Counted from the first letter of the stretch, positions 10,460 through 20,347 are shown. The stretch: DNA of 64,000 bases from Anabaena subtropica FACHB-260 (GCF_014697105.1 NZ_JACJRF010000009.1:93332-157331), one strand, 5' to 3'. Notes: generated by a model from the letters alone, not told the origin. Made by a program: numbers and translations.

Positions 10460-10855
10460 GAGAGAAACCCCATAGCTTTCAGTTAGCTAGACATCAGTCT
10501 GCTGTTACAGGCACCCTGATAAAAATGGAGGTGGTCATGCTGCCTTCAAACTTGCGTCTTTATTACTAAGTTTTGAAAATGCTGGGGAGCATCGACTCTG
10601 TTTATGAAGTTTGATTGTTGATACATAAAACGGCTTTGAGAGTAATAACTGACCAAAAAGTTCTGAGTTTTGTAAGAGTTATGAAATTCTCTTTACATCG
10701 CCGATTCTTACTTTAAACAATCTTATTCATGGGTTATTAGAGCCATGCAACTTTAGTTCTTTTAACAAAATGATTTCTATTTTTAAGTTAATTCGATCTT
10801 AGCATTTTTACTATGCAATAGACTACAAATTTGAAATTTGAGTTGTTCTCAAGGA
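10460..10855. other. 396-nt intergenic region
   Basis: Between two minus-strand genes. AT-rich, with no open frame of note and no clear terminator or operator seen. It should hold the promoter of the RsbW-like gene, read leftward, and the 3' end of the rlmD transcript. Confidence 0.4.
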
Positions 10856-12238
10856 TTAAATATCCTTATGCAACTGTGATAGCACAAGAAAAGCGGCAGC
10901 TTCCACATGAGATGTTTGGGGGAAAAAATCGGCGGGTTGGACGCGTTGGATAGTATATGAGCCATCTTCACACAGTAATTTCAGGTCACGAGCGAGAGTG
11001 GCTACTTTACAGCTGACGTAAACGATGCGGGCAGGTTTCGATGCTAATAAAGATTCGATGACAATGCGATCGCACCCTTTACGCGGTGGGTCAAGTAGTA
11101 CCACATCTGGTATTATTCCCATATTTGGCAGCAATTTCTCAACTGCTCCCACTTGAAATTCCACATTATTAATACCATTGTGTTGAGCATTGCAAATAGC
11201 TTGTTGTACAGCTTCTGGTTGCAGTTCTAATCCTATAGCTTGGTGTACCTGTTTAGTTAAAGGTAAGGTTAACGTGCCAATACCACAGTAGGCATCAACT
11301 AGGGTCTCATGCCCTTGCAGATTTAGTTCTGACTGAATTACTTGTAATAATGCCTCGGCTGTTTCTGTGAAAACCTGGAAGAATGTATCGGGGCGGACTT
11401 GAAATTCCAGTCCAGCAAAAACTTCTTTTAAATAGGGAACCCCGGCAATACATCGGGTTTCTCTGCCAAAAATCGCATTGGTGCGTTCAGGATTGCGATT
11501 TAAGGACACTCCTACTAACTGGGGATAGCGTTGGAGCCATTCCTCGGCTTGTTGTTCAATTCCCGGTAAGTTCCAGTCCTTGACTACCAAAGTTAACAAA
11601 ACTTCACCTGTCCGCCGACCAATACGTAAACCAAGATGACGAATTTGTCCTTGGTGGCGTTTTTCGTCGTAGATAGTCCAGCCACGTTGTTGGATATCTG
11701 GCTTAATCTCTGCCAGTAAGGGATTTAAGCGGGGATCTTGAACTGGGCATTGATTTAAGTTAACTAAATGATGGCTACCTTTTTGGTAATAACCAGCTTG
11801 TACTTGACCTGTAGCAGAAATATCGAGAGGATAGGTAGCTTTATTGCGATAGCCTAAAGATGAGGATGTTACCAATACGGGATCTACTGGTGGTTCAGCA
11901 AAACCACCGATACGTTGTAAAGCTTGGATAACTTGATGACGTTTAGCGATTAACTGATATTCATAATCAATATGTTGCCACTGACAACCACCGCACTTAT
12001 CAGCCACAATACACCCCGGACGAATACGGTGAGGAGATGGTTCTAATAGCTGGTGAACCTTGCCGTGGGCATATTTGGGCTTGACGTGTATTAAGCGTAC
12101 CAAAACGCGATCGCCTGGTACAGTATCTGGGACAAACACCACCCGTTCCTCAAACCGTCCCACACCATCACCAGTATCACTCAAGTCGGCGATCGCTACT
12201 TCAATCAATTCACCCTGAAGCCAAAGAGATTTAGTCAT
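10856..12238 (-). CDS. rlmD: 23S rRNA (uracil-C5)-methyltransferase, RlmD/RumA family
   Basis: A 460-residue TrmA-family enzyme. An N-terminal TRAM domain (about 1-65) is followed by the [4Fe-4S] cysteines C-x5-CGGC in VADKCGGCQWQH with a fourth in NQCPVQDP. The Rossmann methyltransferase core has VDAYCGIGTLTLPL (SAM motif), LLDPPRKGCD and the catalytic cysteine loop IVYVSCKVATLARDL. RlmD methylates U1939 of 23S rRNA. The paralogue RlmC/TrmA cannot be fully excluded from sequence alone. The start codon lies within a TAGTCAT short tandem repeat. Confidence 0.88.
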   Translation of the reverse strand: MTKSLWLQGELIEVAIADLSDTGDGVGRFEERVVFVPDTVPGDRVLVRLIHVKPKYAHGKVHQLLEPSPHRIRPGCIVADKCGGCQWQHIDYEYQLIAKRHQVIQALQRIGGFAEPPVDPVLVTSSSLGYRNKATYPLDISATGQVQAGYYQKGSHHLVNLNQCPVQDPRLNPLLAEIKPDIQQRGWTIYDEKRHQGQIRHLGLRIGRRTGEVLLTLVVKDWNLPGIEQQAEEWLQRYPQLVGVSLNRNPERTNAIFGRETRCIAGVPYLKEVFAGLEFQVRPDTFFQVFTETAEALLQVIQSELNLQGHETLVDAYCGIGTLTLPLTKQVHQAIGLELQPEAVQQAICNAQHNGINNVEFQVGAVEKLLPNMGIIPDVVLLDPPRKGCDRIVIESLLASKPARIVYVSCKVATLARDLKLLCEDGSYTIQRVQPADFFPQTSHVEAAAFLVLSQLHKDI

Positions 12239-12252
12239 TAGTCATTAGTCAT
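12232..12252. repeat. 7-nt short tandem repeat (TAGTCAT x3) over the rlmD start
   Basis: Three contiguous TAGTCAT copies, a type of short tandemly repeated repetitive sequence known from heterocystous cyanobacteria. On the rlmD strand each copy reads ATGACTA, so the repeat supplies the start codon plus two extra out-of-frame ATGs upstream. Confidence 0.85.
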
Positions 12253-12384
12253 TAATCAATGGTCATTCGTCCACAGTCCATAGTTAAAATATCTCTCTCA
12301 TCTCCCTCATCTCCCTATCCCCTTCACTTCTGTACCTCCAACTCGTTAAACTAGCAAATAATACTTCGCGTGATTTAAATAATC

Positions 12385-12870
12385 ATGACTGTAATTAGCC
12401 AAGTTATTCTCAAAGCCGACGACGAACTGCGTTATCCCAGCAGTGGCGAACTCAAGAGTATCAGGGAATTTTTGCAAACCGGTGTTCAAAGAACCCGGAT
12501 TGTTGGTACCTTAGCCGAGAACGAAAAGAAAATCGTTCAGGAAGCAACCAAACAACTTTGGCAGAAGCGTCCTGATTTTATCGCACCTGGTGGCAACGCT
12601 TATGGTGAACGCCAGCGTGCGTTGTGTATCCGTGACTTTGGTTGGTACTTACGCCTGATTACCTATGGCGTACTAGCCGGAGACATAGAGCCAATTGAAA
12701 AAATCGGCATCATTGGTGTGAGGGAAATGTACAATTCCTTGGGCGTTCCCGTACCCGGTATGGTAGAAGCTATCAATTCTCTGAAAAAAGCCTCTCTGGA
12801 TTTACTAAGTGCAGAAGACGCAGCCGCAGCTGCACCTTACTTTGACTACATCATTCAGGCAATGTCCTAG
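12385..12870 (+). CDS. apcD: allophycocyanin-B alpha subunit (ApcD)
   Basis: A 161-residue phycobiliprotein with globin-like helices. The phycocyanobilin-binding cysteine is C81 in [15 protein letters not shown], preceded by APGGNAYG. The start [20 protein letters not shown] and the end [11 protein letters not shown] resemble ApcD more than the main ApcA subunit. ApcD is a terminal emitter in the phycobilisome core that passes energy mainly to photosystem I and supports state transitions. It is monocistronic here, as apcD usually lies away from apcEABC. Confidence 0.92.
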   Translation: MTVISQVILKADDELRYPSSGELKSIREFLQTGVQRTRIVGTLAENEKKIVQEATKQLWQKRPDFIAPGGNAYGERQRALCIRDFGWYLRLITYGVLAGDIEPIEKIGIIGVREMYNSLGVPVPGMVEAINSLKKASLDLLSAEDAAAAAPYFDYIIQAMS

Positions 12871-12881
12871 TAAATAAAGCT

Positions 12882-12960
12882 ACGCGGAATTCAAAATAGC
12901 CTACCACTAGGCTAACGCCTCCGTAGGGAAGGCTTGCGTCAACAAAATTCCAAAAGCTGA
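12882..12960. repeat. Nostoc-type intergenic repeat fragment
   Basis: GCTACGCGGAATTC followed by AGGCTAACGCCTCCGTAGGG and AAGGCTTGCGTC, words that recur as dispersed repeats in Nostoc genomes (similar words occur at 16490 and 54440 in this window). Located just after apcD. Confidence 0.45.
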
Positions 12961-13011
12961 TTAAGCAAGCTGTTCAATAATTTTGGATGGTAAATTTATT
13001 TCCGCAACGCT

Positions 13012-13197
13012 TTAGTAGTACAAAGTCTGTGCTGATTCACGAGGTGCTTCTGGTTTACTAAATTGAGTCTTAGGTAATAACCTCATAAATCCATAAGATT
13101 CTCCTTTGATCATAACCTCCCCACATTTGGTAGTGGCTCTGGCAAGCTCTCTCTCTGTCAAGTTACCAACCAGATGTGGGGAAATTTTATTAGTCAT
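13012..13197 (-). CDS. possible small protein of unknown function
   Basis: A 61-residue frame from ATG 13195-13197 with balanced composition (MTNKISPHLVGNLTERELAR and a tail ending in TLYY). It has no other-strand gene to explain it. A GGAGG lies about 20 nt upstream, too far to be a good ribosome site. I do not recognise a family. It may be a genuine small gene or a chance frame. Confidence 0.35.
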   Translation of the reverse strand: MTNKISPHLVGNLTERELARATTKCGEVMIKGESYGFMRLLPKTQFSKPEAPRESAQTLYY

Positions 13198-13250
13198 TAT
13201 TTATTCTAACCCTGCGCCTCCTCCGATTCCCTGACAAGTGTAGGTTTTTC

Positions 13251-13316
13251 AAGGCGCAATGAGTGATGACTATAAAACCAAGGAAGGCGCAATGAGTGAT
13301 GACTATAAAACCAAGG
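13251..13316. repeat. perfect 33-bp tandem duplication
   Basis: Two identical 33-nt units (13251-13283 and 13284-13316) beginning AAGGCGCAATGAGTGATG. Because 33 is a multiple of 3, a short frame from ATG 13259 to TAA 13334-13336 reads through both copies and encodes a 25-residue peptide containing SDDYKTKEGAMSDDYKTKE. Whether it is translated is unknown. Confidence 0.9.
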
Positions 13317-13421
13317 AGAGAATCATAGTTTTATAAAACCTGACACCCTGATCCAGAATCCGTTTTTTGTATACAAAGCGTAAAAAACTTACACCTGTGA
13401 GCCTCTCAGTTTCCAGTTTCC

Positions 13422-13459
13422 AAACAAAAAACCGACAACCTTTTGTAAAAGACTGTCGG
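13422..13459 (-). terminator. intrinsic terminator without an assigned gene
   Basis: The hairpin is CCGACA-AC-CTTTT-GT-AAAAG-AC-TGTCGG (13432-13459), with a run of A residues on its left, giving a U-run in the minus-strand transcript. See the candidate small RNA. Confidence 0.75.
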
Positions 13460-13550
13460 CAATTAGTGTGTTCCCTATTAATGACTCGGCTAGAGTTCAG
13501 TAATACTTAAATATTGTCATCTCGTAGATTCTACGTAAGCGATCTTAATC
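13425..13550 (-). ncRNA. candidate minus-strand small RNA ending in a strong terminator
   Basis: A textbook intrinsic terminator for the minus strand lies at 13432-13459 with its U-run at 13422-13431, but no minus-strand gene lies upstream before the divergent purL region. About 65 nt further upstream, 13523-13535 is a perfect palindrome CGTAGA-T-TCTACG that would form another hairpin in the transcript. A possible -10 (TATGAT on the minus strand, 13548-13553) gives a transcript of about 120 nt. This is inferred from structure only. Confidence 0.35.
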
Positions 13551-13559
13551 ATAAACATA

Positions 13560-13575
13560 TGTGATTGTTATCACA
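13560..13575. promoter_or_regulatory. CRP-type binding site
   Basis: TGTGATTGTTATCACA fits the TGTGA-N6-TCACA consensus of cyanobacterial cAMP receptor proteins (SyCRP1/AnCRPA) exactly. Its centre (13567.5) is about 41 nt before a possible plus-strand start site if TATCTA at 13596-13601 is the -10, a class II activator arrangement directed towards purL. It also lies just upstream of the minus-strand candidate RNA. Confidence 0.6.
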
Positions 13576-13920
13576 TTATTTTTCCTAATAAGCTGTATCT
13601 ACCGAAAAATTTATTCTTTTAGTAAAAACAAATACACATAACTTCAAGGTAAGCAAGTATATCTAACGTTTGAAGTAAAATGTAACAGAGCTTTGTTTAT
13701 CTTATAGCTGGCTAAATGCTTTTGGGATCATTCTATTGGTGGAGTTTTACTGCTACAAGAGCAATTTTTTCCCAGGGATCTTTTTTATCGCCTTACAGAC
13801 TCCTAAATTTATTTCCATCATCCAAGTTATGAGAATCCATCAACGCCAACTTCAAAAATTTGGTGGTACTGCTCGCATAATAGATACAATAATGCTCTGT
13901 CCTGTTGGTGCATTATTTCC
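13576..13920. other. leader region before purL
   Basis: About 345 nt. A 62-codon frame (13736-13924) overlaps the purL start by 4 nt but has atypical aromatic-rich composition and no ribosome site, so I do not call it. No riboswitch was recognised. Confidence 0.4.
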
Positions 13921-16269
13921 ATGACCGCCACATCTCCCATTCCCTTTTCCCCCCAAGAAATTGCTGCTGAAGGTATCAAACCAGAAGAATACGCAGAGAT
14001 TGTCCGACGATTAGACCGTCATCCCAATAAAGCTGAACTGGGAATGTTTGGGGTGATGTGGTCAGAACACTGCTGCTACAAAAATTCTCGCCCCTTACTC
14101 AAACAGTTTCCCACCACAGGCCCCCGCATTCTTGTAGGGCCAGGGGAAAATGCTGGGGTTGTAGATTTAGGTGAGGGATTGCAACTGGCATTTAAAATTG
14201 AATCTCATAACCACCCTTCGGCTGTTGAACCCTTTCAAGGAGCCGCCACTGGTGTAGGAGGCATCCTTAGAGATATTTTTACAATGGGTGCGCGTCCCAT
14301 TGCTTTGCTAAATTCTCTCCGCTTTGGTTCCCTAGAAGACCCCAAAACCCAAAGACTATTCTCTGGCGTAGTTGCGGGAATTTCACACTATGGTAATTGC
14401 GTTGGGGTTCCCACGGTTGGGGGTGAAGTGTACTTTGATCCCGCCTATTCGGGGAATCCCCTGGTAAATGTCATGGCTCTGGGATTAATGGAAACACCAG
14501 AAATTGTCAAATCTGGGGCATCTGGTATCGGTAATCCGGTGTTGTACGTAGGTTCTACCACCGGACGGGATGGCATGGGTGGGGCTAGTTTTGCTAGTGC
14601 GGAATTAAGTGATGAGTCAATAGATGACCGTCCAGCTGTGCAGGTGGGTGATCCTTTTTTAGAAAAATCTTTAATTGAAGCCTGTTTAGAAGCGTTTAAG
14701 ACAGGTGCAGTGGTTGCAGCTCAAGACATGGGGGCTGCTGGAATCACTTGTTCTACTTCCGAGATGGCGGCTAAAGGTGGTGTAGGCATTGAATTAGATT
14801 TGGATAAGATTCCTGTGCGGGAAACAGGGATGGTTCCTTATGAATATCTCTTATCAGAATCTCAAGAACGAATGTTATTTGTGGCTCATCAAGGACGGGA
14901 ACAAGAACTAATTGATATTTTCCACCGTTGGGGGCTACAAGCGGTTGTTGCTGGTAAGGTAATTGCAGAACCCATAGTCAGGATTTTCTTTCAAGGTGCA
15001 ATTGCTGCGGAAATTCCGGCTGACGCTTTAGCAGAGAATACCCCACTTTACGAGCGCGAGTTACTGGCAGAACCCCCAGAATATGCTCGTCAAGCATGGG
15101 AATGGTCTTCTGATTCCTTACCTGCTTGGACAATTGCCGGTATTGAAATTCAAGGAAATCTGCAAAGTTGGCATGATATTTTGTTAACTTTGCTCAATAC
15201 CCCAACGATCGCCTCAAAAAATTGGGTATACCGTCAGTATGATCACCAAGTGCAGAATAATACAGTTTTCCTACCTGGTGGTGCAGATGCGGCAGTGGTG
15301 AGATTAAGACCCCTGGAAGGGCAAGAGAAAATTACTAATGCCCTAAGTGGTGTTGCGGCTACTGTTGATTGCAATCCTCGTTATGTTTACCTTGATCCCT
15401 ATGAGGGTGCTAAGGCAGTGGTGGCAGAAGCAGCCCGGAATCTTAGCTGTGTGGGTGCAGAACCTCTGGCGGTGACTGATAACTTAAATTTTGGTAGTCC
15501 AGAAAAACCCATTGGTTATTGGCAATTGGCGGAGGCTTGTCGAGGTTTGGCGGAAGGTTGCCGAGAATTAGCAACACCAGTTACTGGTGGTAATGTCTCT
15601 CTTTATAATGAAACCCTTGATCCTCAAGGCAATCCCCAGCCGATTTACCCAACTCCAGTTGTGGGAATGGTAGGGTTGATTTCAGATTTAACCAAAATTT
15701 GCGGTCAAGGTTGGCAAGCCGCAGGTGATGTTATTTACCTTTTGGGAACATCTGCCAGCAGTTTAGGCGCATCGGAATATTTAGCTACTATTCACGGCAC
15801 TGTAGCGGGTAGACCTCCACGGGTAGATTTTGAGTTAGAACGCCGCGTGCAGAAAGTTTGTCGTGAGGGTATTCGTTCTGGTTGGGTACGTTCAGCCCAT
15901 GATTGTGCTGAGGGGGGTTTAGCTATTGCCGCAGCAGAATCTTGTCTTGCTGGCAACCTGGGGGCGCAAATTCACGTAGAGGTTTCCGCAACTCAGTTAC
16001 AACGCCTGGATGAAGTGCTGTTTGGTGAAGGTGGGGCCAGAATTTTAGTTTCTGTAGCATCCACACAACAGGAAACGTGGGAATCCTATTTACAGGAACA
16101 TCTAGGAGAAAATTGGCAAAAATTAGGCATGGTTGAAAATACTGATGCAGGTTTGACGGTTTTAACTACTGATAATCAAACCTTAATCCACGTTAGTATC
16201 GAAGAAATGAATGATATTTATCAAAATGCGATCGCTAGGCGATTAGCAATATCTAGTACAACCACCTGA
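13921..16269 (+). CDS. purL: phosphoribosylformylglycinamidine synthase subunit PurL
   Basis: A 782-residue protein with the small-PurL architecture (no fused amidotransferase). The N-terminal [20 protein letters not shown] is followed by [33 protein letters not shown] (ATP/magnesium site), [15 protein letters not shown], and a second repeat with [11 protein letters not shown] and [11 protein letters not shown]. It catalyses the ATP-dependent conversion of FGAR to FGAM in purine synthesis, using ammonia from PurQ with PurS, which are not in the window. purF follows on the same strand after a 410-nt gap. Confidence 0.97.
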   Translation: MTATSPIPFSPQEIAAEGIKPEEYAEIVRRLDRHPNKAELGMFGVMWSEHCCYKNSRPLLKQFPTTGPRILVGPGENAGVVDLGEGLQLAFKIESHNHPSAVEPFQGAATGVGGILRDIFTMGARPIALLNSLRFGSLEDPKTQRLFSGVVAGISHYGNCVGVPTVGGEVYFDPAYSGNPLVNVMALGLMETPEIVKSGASGIGNPVLYVGSTTGRDGMGGASFASAELSDESIDDRPAVQVGDPFLEKSLIEACLEAFKTGAVVAAQDMGAAGITCSTSEMAAKGGVGIELDLDKIPVRETGMVPYEYLLSESQERMLFVAHQGREQELIDIFHRWGLQAVVAGKVIAEPIVRIFFQGAIAAEIPADALAENTPLYERELLAEPPEYARQAWEWSSDSLPAWTIAGIEIQGNLQSWHDILLTLLNTPTIASKNWVYRQYDHQVQNNTVFLPGGADAAVVRLRPLEGQEKITNALSGVAATVDCNPRYVYLDPYEGAKAVVAEAARNLSCVGAEPLAVTDNLNFGSPEKPIGYWQLAEACRGLAEGCRELATPVTGGNVSLYNETLDPQGNPQPIYPTPVVGMVGLISDLTKICGQGWQAAGDVIYLLGTSASSLGASEYLATIHGTVAGRPPRVDFELERRVQKVCREGIRSGWVRSAHDCAEGGLAIAAAESCLAGNLGAQIHVEVSATQLQRLDEVLFGEGGARILVSVASTQQETWESYLQEHLGENWQKLGMVENTDAGLTVLTTDNQTLIHVSIEEMNDIYQNAIARRLAISSTTT

Positions 16270-16679
16270 GAAGTTAAGGGAGCAGGGAACAGGAGCCAGA
16301 GAAATAATGTCTTACTGACAACTCCCCACTCAGGACTCAGGATTCCCCATAATCTTAATTCTCTGAAATTGATAGCATCTTTAATCACAATTAGGGTACT
16401 GTTTTAATAGATGGTTAAAGATATATTAAGAAAATTCCGCAACTATCCTTAGACATAATCCCAGTGACCCAATAATTTTTAATTCGTAATACCGCTACGC
16501 GGAAGCAAGCTACGTAGTTCGTAATTCAGCGTAAAAGCCCTCAATTGATTGATGGAAAACCAAAAATTTTACTGTTTGCTGCGAAACCCCGCCATGATTG
16601 GTGGAGTAAAAATTACGAATTACGAATTATTAATTACGAATTATTTTGACTTGATACCCCAACCAGGAGCAAAGCTAGC
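16270..16679. other. purL-purF intergenic region with repeat words
   Basis: It contains AATTCGTAAT at 16481-16490 and several copies of ATTACGAATT at 16611-16645 in inverted orientation, with CCGCTACGCGG between. This is the make-up of a dispersed Nostoc intergenic repeat. The purF promoter probably lies here. No gene seen. Confidence 0.5.
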
Positions 16680-18179
16680 ATGATTCCCATCGATTCCGTC
16701 ACTTTGGATGAATCCCCCAATCAGACTAACAACCCAAGCCATAGTCAAGAAAATCGTCCTGACAAGCCAGAAGAAGCTTGCGGAGTTTTCGGCATTTACG
16801 CCCCAGGAGAAAATGTTGCGAAACTGACCTACTTTGGATTGTATGCCTTGCAACATCGGGGTCAGGAATCAGCTGGCATTGCCACGTTTGAGGGTACACA
16901 AGTTCACTTACACAAAGATATGGGTTTAGTGTCCCAAGTCTTTAATGAGTCGATTTTAGAAGAGCTGCCCGGCAACATCGGCGTTGGTCATACTCGCTAC
17001 TCTACTACTGGTTCCAGCCGCAAAGTTAATGCCCAACCGGCTGTACTGGACACACGTTTAGGTAAACTCGCTTTAGCACATAATGGCAATTTAGTCAATA
17101 CTGTACAACTGCGAGAAGAGTTAATTAATAGTAACTGCAACCTAGTAACAACCACAGACTCAGAAATGATTGCTTTTGCGATCGCTCAAGCAGTGAACGC
17201 AGGTGCAGACTGGTTAGAAGGTGCAATTCAAGCATTCCATCGTTGCCAGGGCGCTTTTAGTTTAGTGGTTGGGACTCCTGTTGGCGTGATGGGGGTACGT
17301 GACACAAATGGGATTCGTCCTCTGGTAATTGGGACTTTGGCTGGTAATCCCGTGCGTTATGTTTTATCTTCGGAAACCTGTGGTTTAGATATTATTGGCG
17401 CTGAATACTTACGCGATGTTGAACCAGGTGAAGTAGTTTGGATTACGGAAGAAGGTTTAGCTTCCTATCACTGGAGCGAACAGCCCCAGCGTAAACTGTG
17501 TATCTTTGAGATGATTTATTTTGCTCGTCCCGATAGCCAAATGCACAATGAAAGCTTATACAGCTATCGGATGCGTTTAGGACGGCAACTGGCAGCCGAA
17601 TCCTGTGTAGAAGCTGATATTGTTTTTGGTGTACCTGACTCTGGTATTCCTGCTGCTATTGGATTTTCTCAGGCTTCTGGAATTGCTTATGGTGAAGGGT
17701 TAATTAAAAATCGGTATGTTGGGCGTACCTTCATTCAGCCAACCCAAACCATGCGCGAGTCAGGAATTAAGATGAAACTCAACCCCCTCAAAGATGTCTT
17801 GGCGGGTAAAAGGGTGATTATTGTCGATGATTCCATTGTCAGAGGAACTACTAGCCGCAAGCTGGTTAAAGCCTTGCGTGAAGCTGGTGCAGCCGAAGTA
17901 CATATGCGGATTTCTTCACCACCAGTAACTCATCCTTGTTTCTACGGAATTGATACCGATTCTCAAGATCAGTTAATTGCTGCTACGAAGTCAGTAGAAG
18001 AAATTGCCAAGCAGCTAGAAGTTGACAGCCTTGCTTATCTCAGTTGGGATGGAATGTTAGAAACAACAAGAGAAGACAAAAATAGTTTCTGTTCTGCTTG
18101 TTTTACTGGTGATTACCCTGTTACTATTCCTGAGCAGGTGAAGCGGTCTAAGTTAATTTTAGAAAAGGTAGTAGTTTAG
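16680..18179 (+). CDS. purF: amidophosphoribosyltransferase PurF
   Basis: A 499-residue protein that starts de novo purine synthesis by making phosphoribosylamine from PRPP and glutamine. A 33-residue propeptide precedes the Ntn-hydrolase nucleophile C34 in EEACGVFGIYAPGEN. The glutaminase part includes GVGHTRYSTTGSS. The C-terminal PRTase has the PRPP loop VIIVDDSIVRGTTSRKLV. Cysteines in HPCFYGID and FCSACFTGDYP fit the iron-sulfur type of PurF (Bacillus-like). It follows purL on the same strand. Confidence 0.97.
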   Translation: MIPIDSVTLDESPNQTNNPSHSQENRPDKPEEACGVFGIYAPGENVAKLTYFGLYALQHRGQESAGIATFEGTQVHLHKDMGLVSQVFNESILEELPGNIGVGHTRYSTTGSSRKVNAQPAVLDTRLGKLALAHNGNLVNTVQLREELINSNCNLVTTTDSEMIAFAIAQAVNAGADWLEGAIQAFHRCQGAFSLVVGTPVGVMGVRDTNGIRPLVIGTLAGNPVRYVLSSETCGLDIIGAEYLRDVEPGEVVWITEEGLASYHWSEQPQRKLCIFEMIYFARPDSQMHNESLYSYRMRLGRQLAAESCVEADIVFGVPDSGIPAAIGFSQASGIAYGEGLIKNRYVGRTFIQPTQTMRESGIKMKLNPLKDVLAGKRVIIVDDSIVRGTTSRKLVKALREAGAAEVHMRISSPPVTHPCFYGIDTDSQDQLIAATKSVEEIAKQLEVDSLAYLSWDGMLETTREDKNSFCSACFTGDYPVTIPEQVKRSKLILEKVVV

Positions 18180-18305
18180 GGATTGGGAACAAATTAGTGC
18201 TGAGTTGAGAATTTCACTCAGCACTCCCCTATTTTCAACACAGAGGAACGCGGAGTATGGAAAGATGTACGCGACAATAAGTTCCCTGAATAGGGGCTGC
18301 AAATT

Positions 18306-19097
18306 TTAGTGCATCTTAGCCGCAATATCCAGATCATCGCTTTTTAGTTGACCATCTTCCATATATATGATGCGGTCGGCAATATCTAAGATGCGGTTGT
18401 CGTGGGTAACTAGCAAAATTGTACAACCTTGTTCTTTGGCTAGCTTTTGCATGAGTTCCACAACATCGCGTCCTGATTTTTTGTCTAGGGCGGCTGTGGG
18501 TTCGTCTGCTAAAACAATTCTCGGATGACTGACGAGGGCGCGGGCGATCGCTACCCGTTGTTTCTGCCCCCCAGAAAGGTTTTCGGCATAGTAATTTACC
18601 CTATCCCCTAAACCAACAGTTTCTAACATAGCGATCGCTTTGGTGTTGATGTCCTGATTTAAATACTCATCATGTAGTTCTAGGGACATTCGCACGTTTT
18701 CTTTTGCAGTTAAAAATGTCATAAGGTTATGGGCTTGGAATATATAGCCAATCTGGCGACGCAGTTTAGTTAACTGCTGCTTGTTAGCTCCACAAATTTC
18801 CTGTCCTAAAATTTTCAGACTCCCTTCTTGCGCTGAACGCAAGCCACCCATCAAGGTTAATAGAGTGGTTTTACCTGAACCTGAAGGCCCCGTCATAATG
18901 ACAATTTCACCAGTATTAATATTCAAATTAATGTCAAATAGGACTTGTTTACAAAGCCCCCCTGAACCAAAGTAATGATTGAGATTGCTGACTGAAATTA
19001 CAGGTTCTAAAGCCGAGGATTGGGAATTGGCTAGTAGAGATTCTTGTAACATAAACTTTTTCAGGGGAGTAGAGAGAGTTAAAGAAGATGAGGGCAA
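18306..19097 (-). CDS. devA: ABC transporter ATP-binding protein, DevA type
   Basis: A 263-residue ATPase with Walker A GPSGSGKTTLL, signature [15 protein letters not shown], Walker B IVLADEP and the H-loop histidine in LVTHDNR. Its closest known type is DevA/MacB-LolD, which drives export through a DevB adaptor and TolC. The first 15 residues look dispensable, and ATG at 19050-19052 (MLQESLLAN) is an alternative start. It is the last gene of tetR-devB-devC-devA, all minus strand with gaps of 17-65 nt. Which of the several DevBCA paralogues this is cannot be decided. Confidence 0.88.
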   Translation of the reverse strand: MPSSSLTLSTPLKKFMLQESLLANSQSSALEPVISVSNLNHYFGSGGLCKQVLFDINLNINTGEIVIMTGPSGSGKTTLLTLMGGLRSAQEGSLKILGQEICGANKQQLTKLRRQIGYIFQAHNLMTFLTAKENVRMSLELHDEYLNQDINTKAIAMLETVGLGDRVNYYAENLSGGQKQRVAIARALVSHPRIVLADEPTAALDKKSGRDVVELMQKLAKEQGCTILLVTHDNRILDIADRIIYMEDGQLKSDDLDIAAKMH

Positions 19098-19114
19098 AGG
19101 AAAATAACTATGGA

Positions 19115-20284
19115 CTAAAAAACATCCGCAGGATCAGCAGAGCGTAGTTTTCGCATAGCGATCGCACCGGAAAAGGTACACATGATAATAGTGAGAATAA
19201 ATACAGTTATTGCCCGTTCTAGCTTCATGGCTATGGGCAGCATAGTTGCAGCGTAGGTAACTTGATATAACCCAAAGGACAGAATATAAGCTGGGAGATA
19301 ACCAAGGACGGCTAGTAACAATGCTTCTTGCAGTAGGACTACTAGAAGATAGCGATCTGTGTAGCCCATTGCTTTGAGAGTGGCGTATTCTGGCAGATGG
19401 TCGGAAACATCAGAGTAGAGAATCTGATAGACAATCACGATACCGACGATAAAGCCTACTCCCACACCCAACCCGAAAATGAAACCGATACCAGTACCGT
19501 TTGCCCAGTAGTCTTTTTCAGTTTGAGCAAACCCTTCTGGAGTCAAGACTCTGACATCATTGGGTAGCCCTGCGGCTAGTTGCGATCGCACTTTTTCTGG
19601 ATCTGCTCCCGCCTTGAGGGTGATTAATCCTACTTCGATACGGTCTGCTTTTCGTTCGGGAAATAATCTTAAAAATGTGGAATCACTGGCGATGACATTA
19701 CCATCAGCCGCAAAGGAGGCTCCATTACTAAATACACCACTAACATTGATGCTGATATTATTTAGTTCTGTCTGAAAGTTGTTGGTTTTCTTGAATATAT
19801 CGCCAACTGCTCCGTATTCTGGACGACCAGCCTGATCAAATAAGACTTGGTTTAACTGTTTGATTTGACTCTGATTTTTTTTGATTTCTGGAAATGTAAA
19901 AGCCGATGTTGCCGGATCTATACCCCATACTAAGATGGCTCGATCCTGACGAGTTTCGGGATTTTTCCACTGTCCTGTGCCTATGTAGAGGGGGGTTACT
20001 GATTGCACACCCTCATAACCTAATGTCTGATATAGCCGCTCTCTAGAAAAGCTTTTTACCGAAAACAGAGTTTGAAATTGAGGATTAATCAACACCAAAT
20101 CTGCTTGTAAATTGCGATGAGGTTGTACTGCTGCATCAAACAAGGCACTTTCAAAACCTAGCTGAATAAACATCAACATATCAGCAAAAGTAATACCTGC
20201 AACAGCAACCGCCAGCCGAGTTTTTTCCTTCATTAACTGCCGCCAAGCTAGCGGAGTTTTGTGAAACATTTTGGCAAACATCAT
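19115..20284 (-). CDS. devC: ABC transporter permease, DevC type (FtsX/MacB-like)
   Basis: A 389-residue inner-membrane protein. One N-terminal membrane segment follows the cytoplasmic start (PLAWRQLMKEKTRLAVAVAG). A large periplasmic domain (about 45-265) is followed by three C-terminal membrane segments, as in FtsX-fold permeases. The motif PEYATLKAMGYTDRYLLVVL is typical of DevC. In Anabaena DevBCA exports heterocyst glycolipids with HgdD, while paralogues export other compounds. It lies 17 nt before devA and after devB. Confidence 0.88.
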   Translation of the reverse strand: MMFAKMFHKTPLAWRQLMKEKTRLAVAVAGITFADMLMFIQLGFESALFDAAVQPHRNLQADLVLINPQFQTLFSVKSFSRERLYQTLGYEGVQSVTPLYIGTGQWKNPETRQDRAILVWGIDPATSAFTFPEIKKNQSQIKQLNQVLFDQAGRPEYGAVGDIFKKTNNFQTELNNISINVSGVFSNGASFAADGNVIASDSTFLRLFPERKADRIEVGLITLKAGADPEKVRSQLAAGLPNDVRVLTPEGFAQTEKDYWANGTGIGFIFGLGVGVGFIVGIVIVYQILYSDVSDHLPEYATLKAMGYTDRYLLVVLLQEALLLAVLGYLPAYILSFGLYQVTYAATMLPIAMKLERAITVFILTIIMCTFSGAIAMRKLRSADPADVF

Positions 20285-20347
20285 ATTATTTAGTTATTAG
20301 TTATTGGTTTTCTTCTCTCCCTGCTCCCCTGCTTCTTCTCCCACTCC

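Noticed and set aside
13251..13316. Possible CRISPR array
   Set aside because: Only two 33-nt copies with no spacer between them; a plain tandem duplication.
13736..13924. 62-codon plus-strand frame overlapping the purL start
   Set aside because: Aromatic-rich unusual composition, no ribosome site and no recognisable family. More likely leader sequence.
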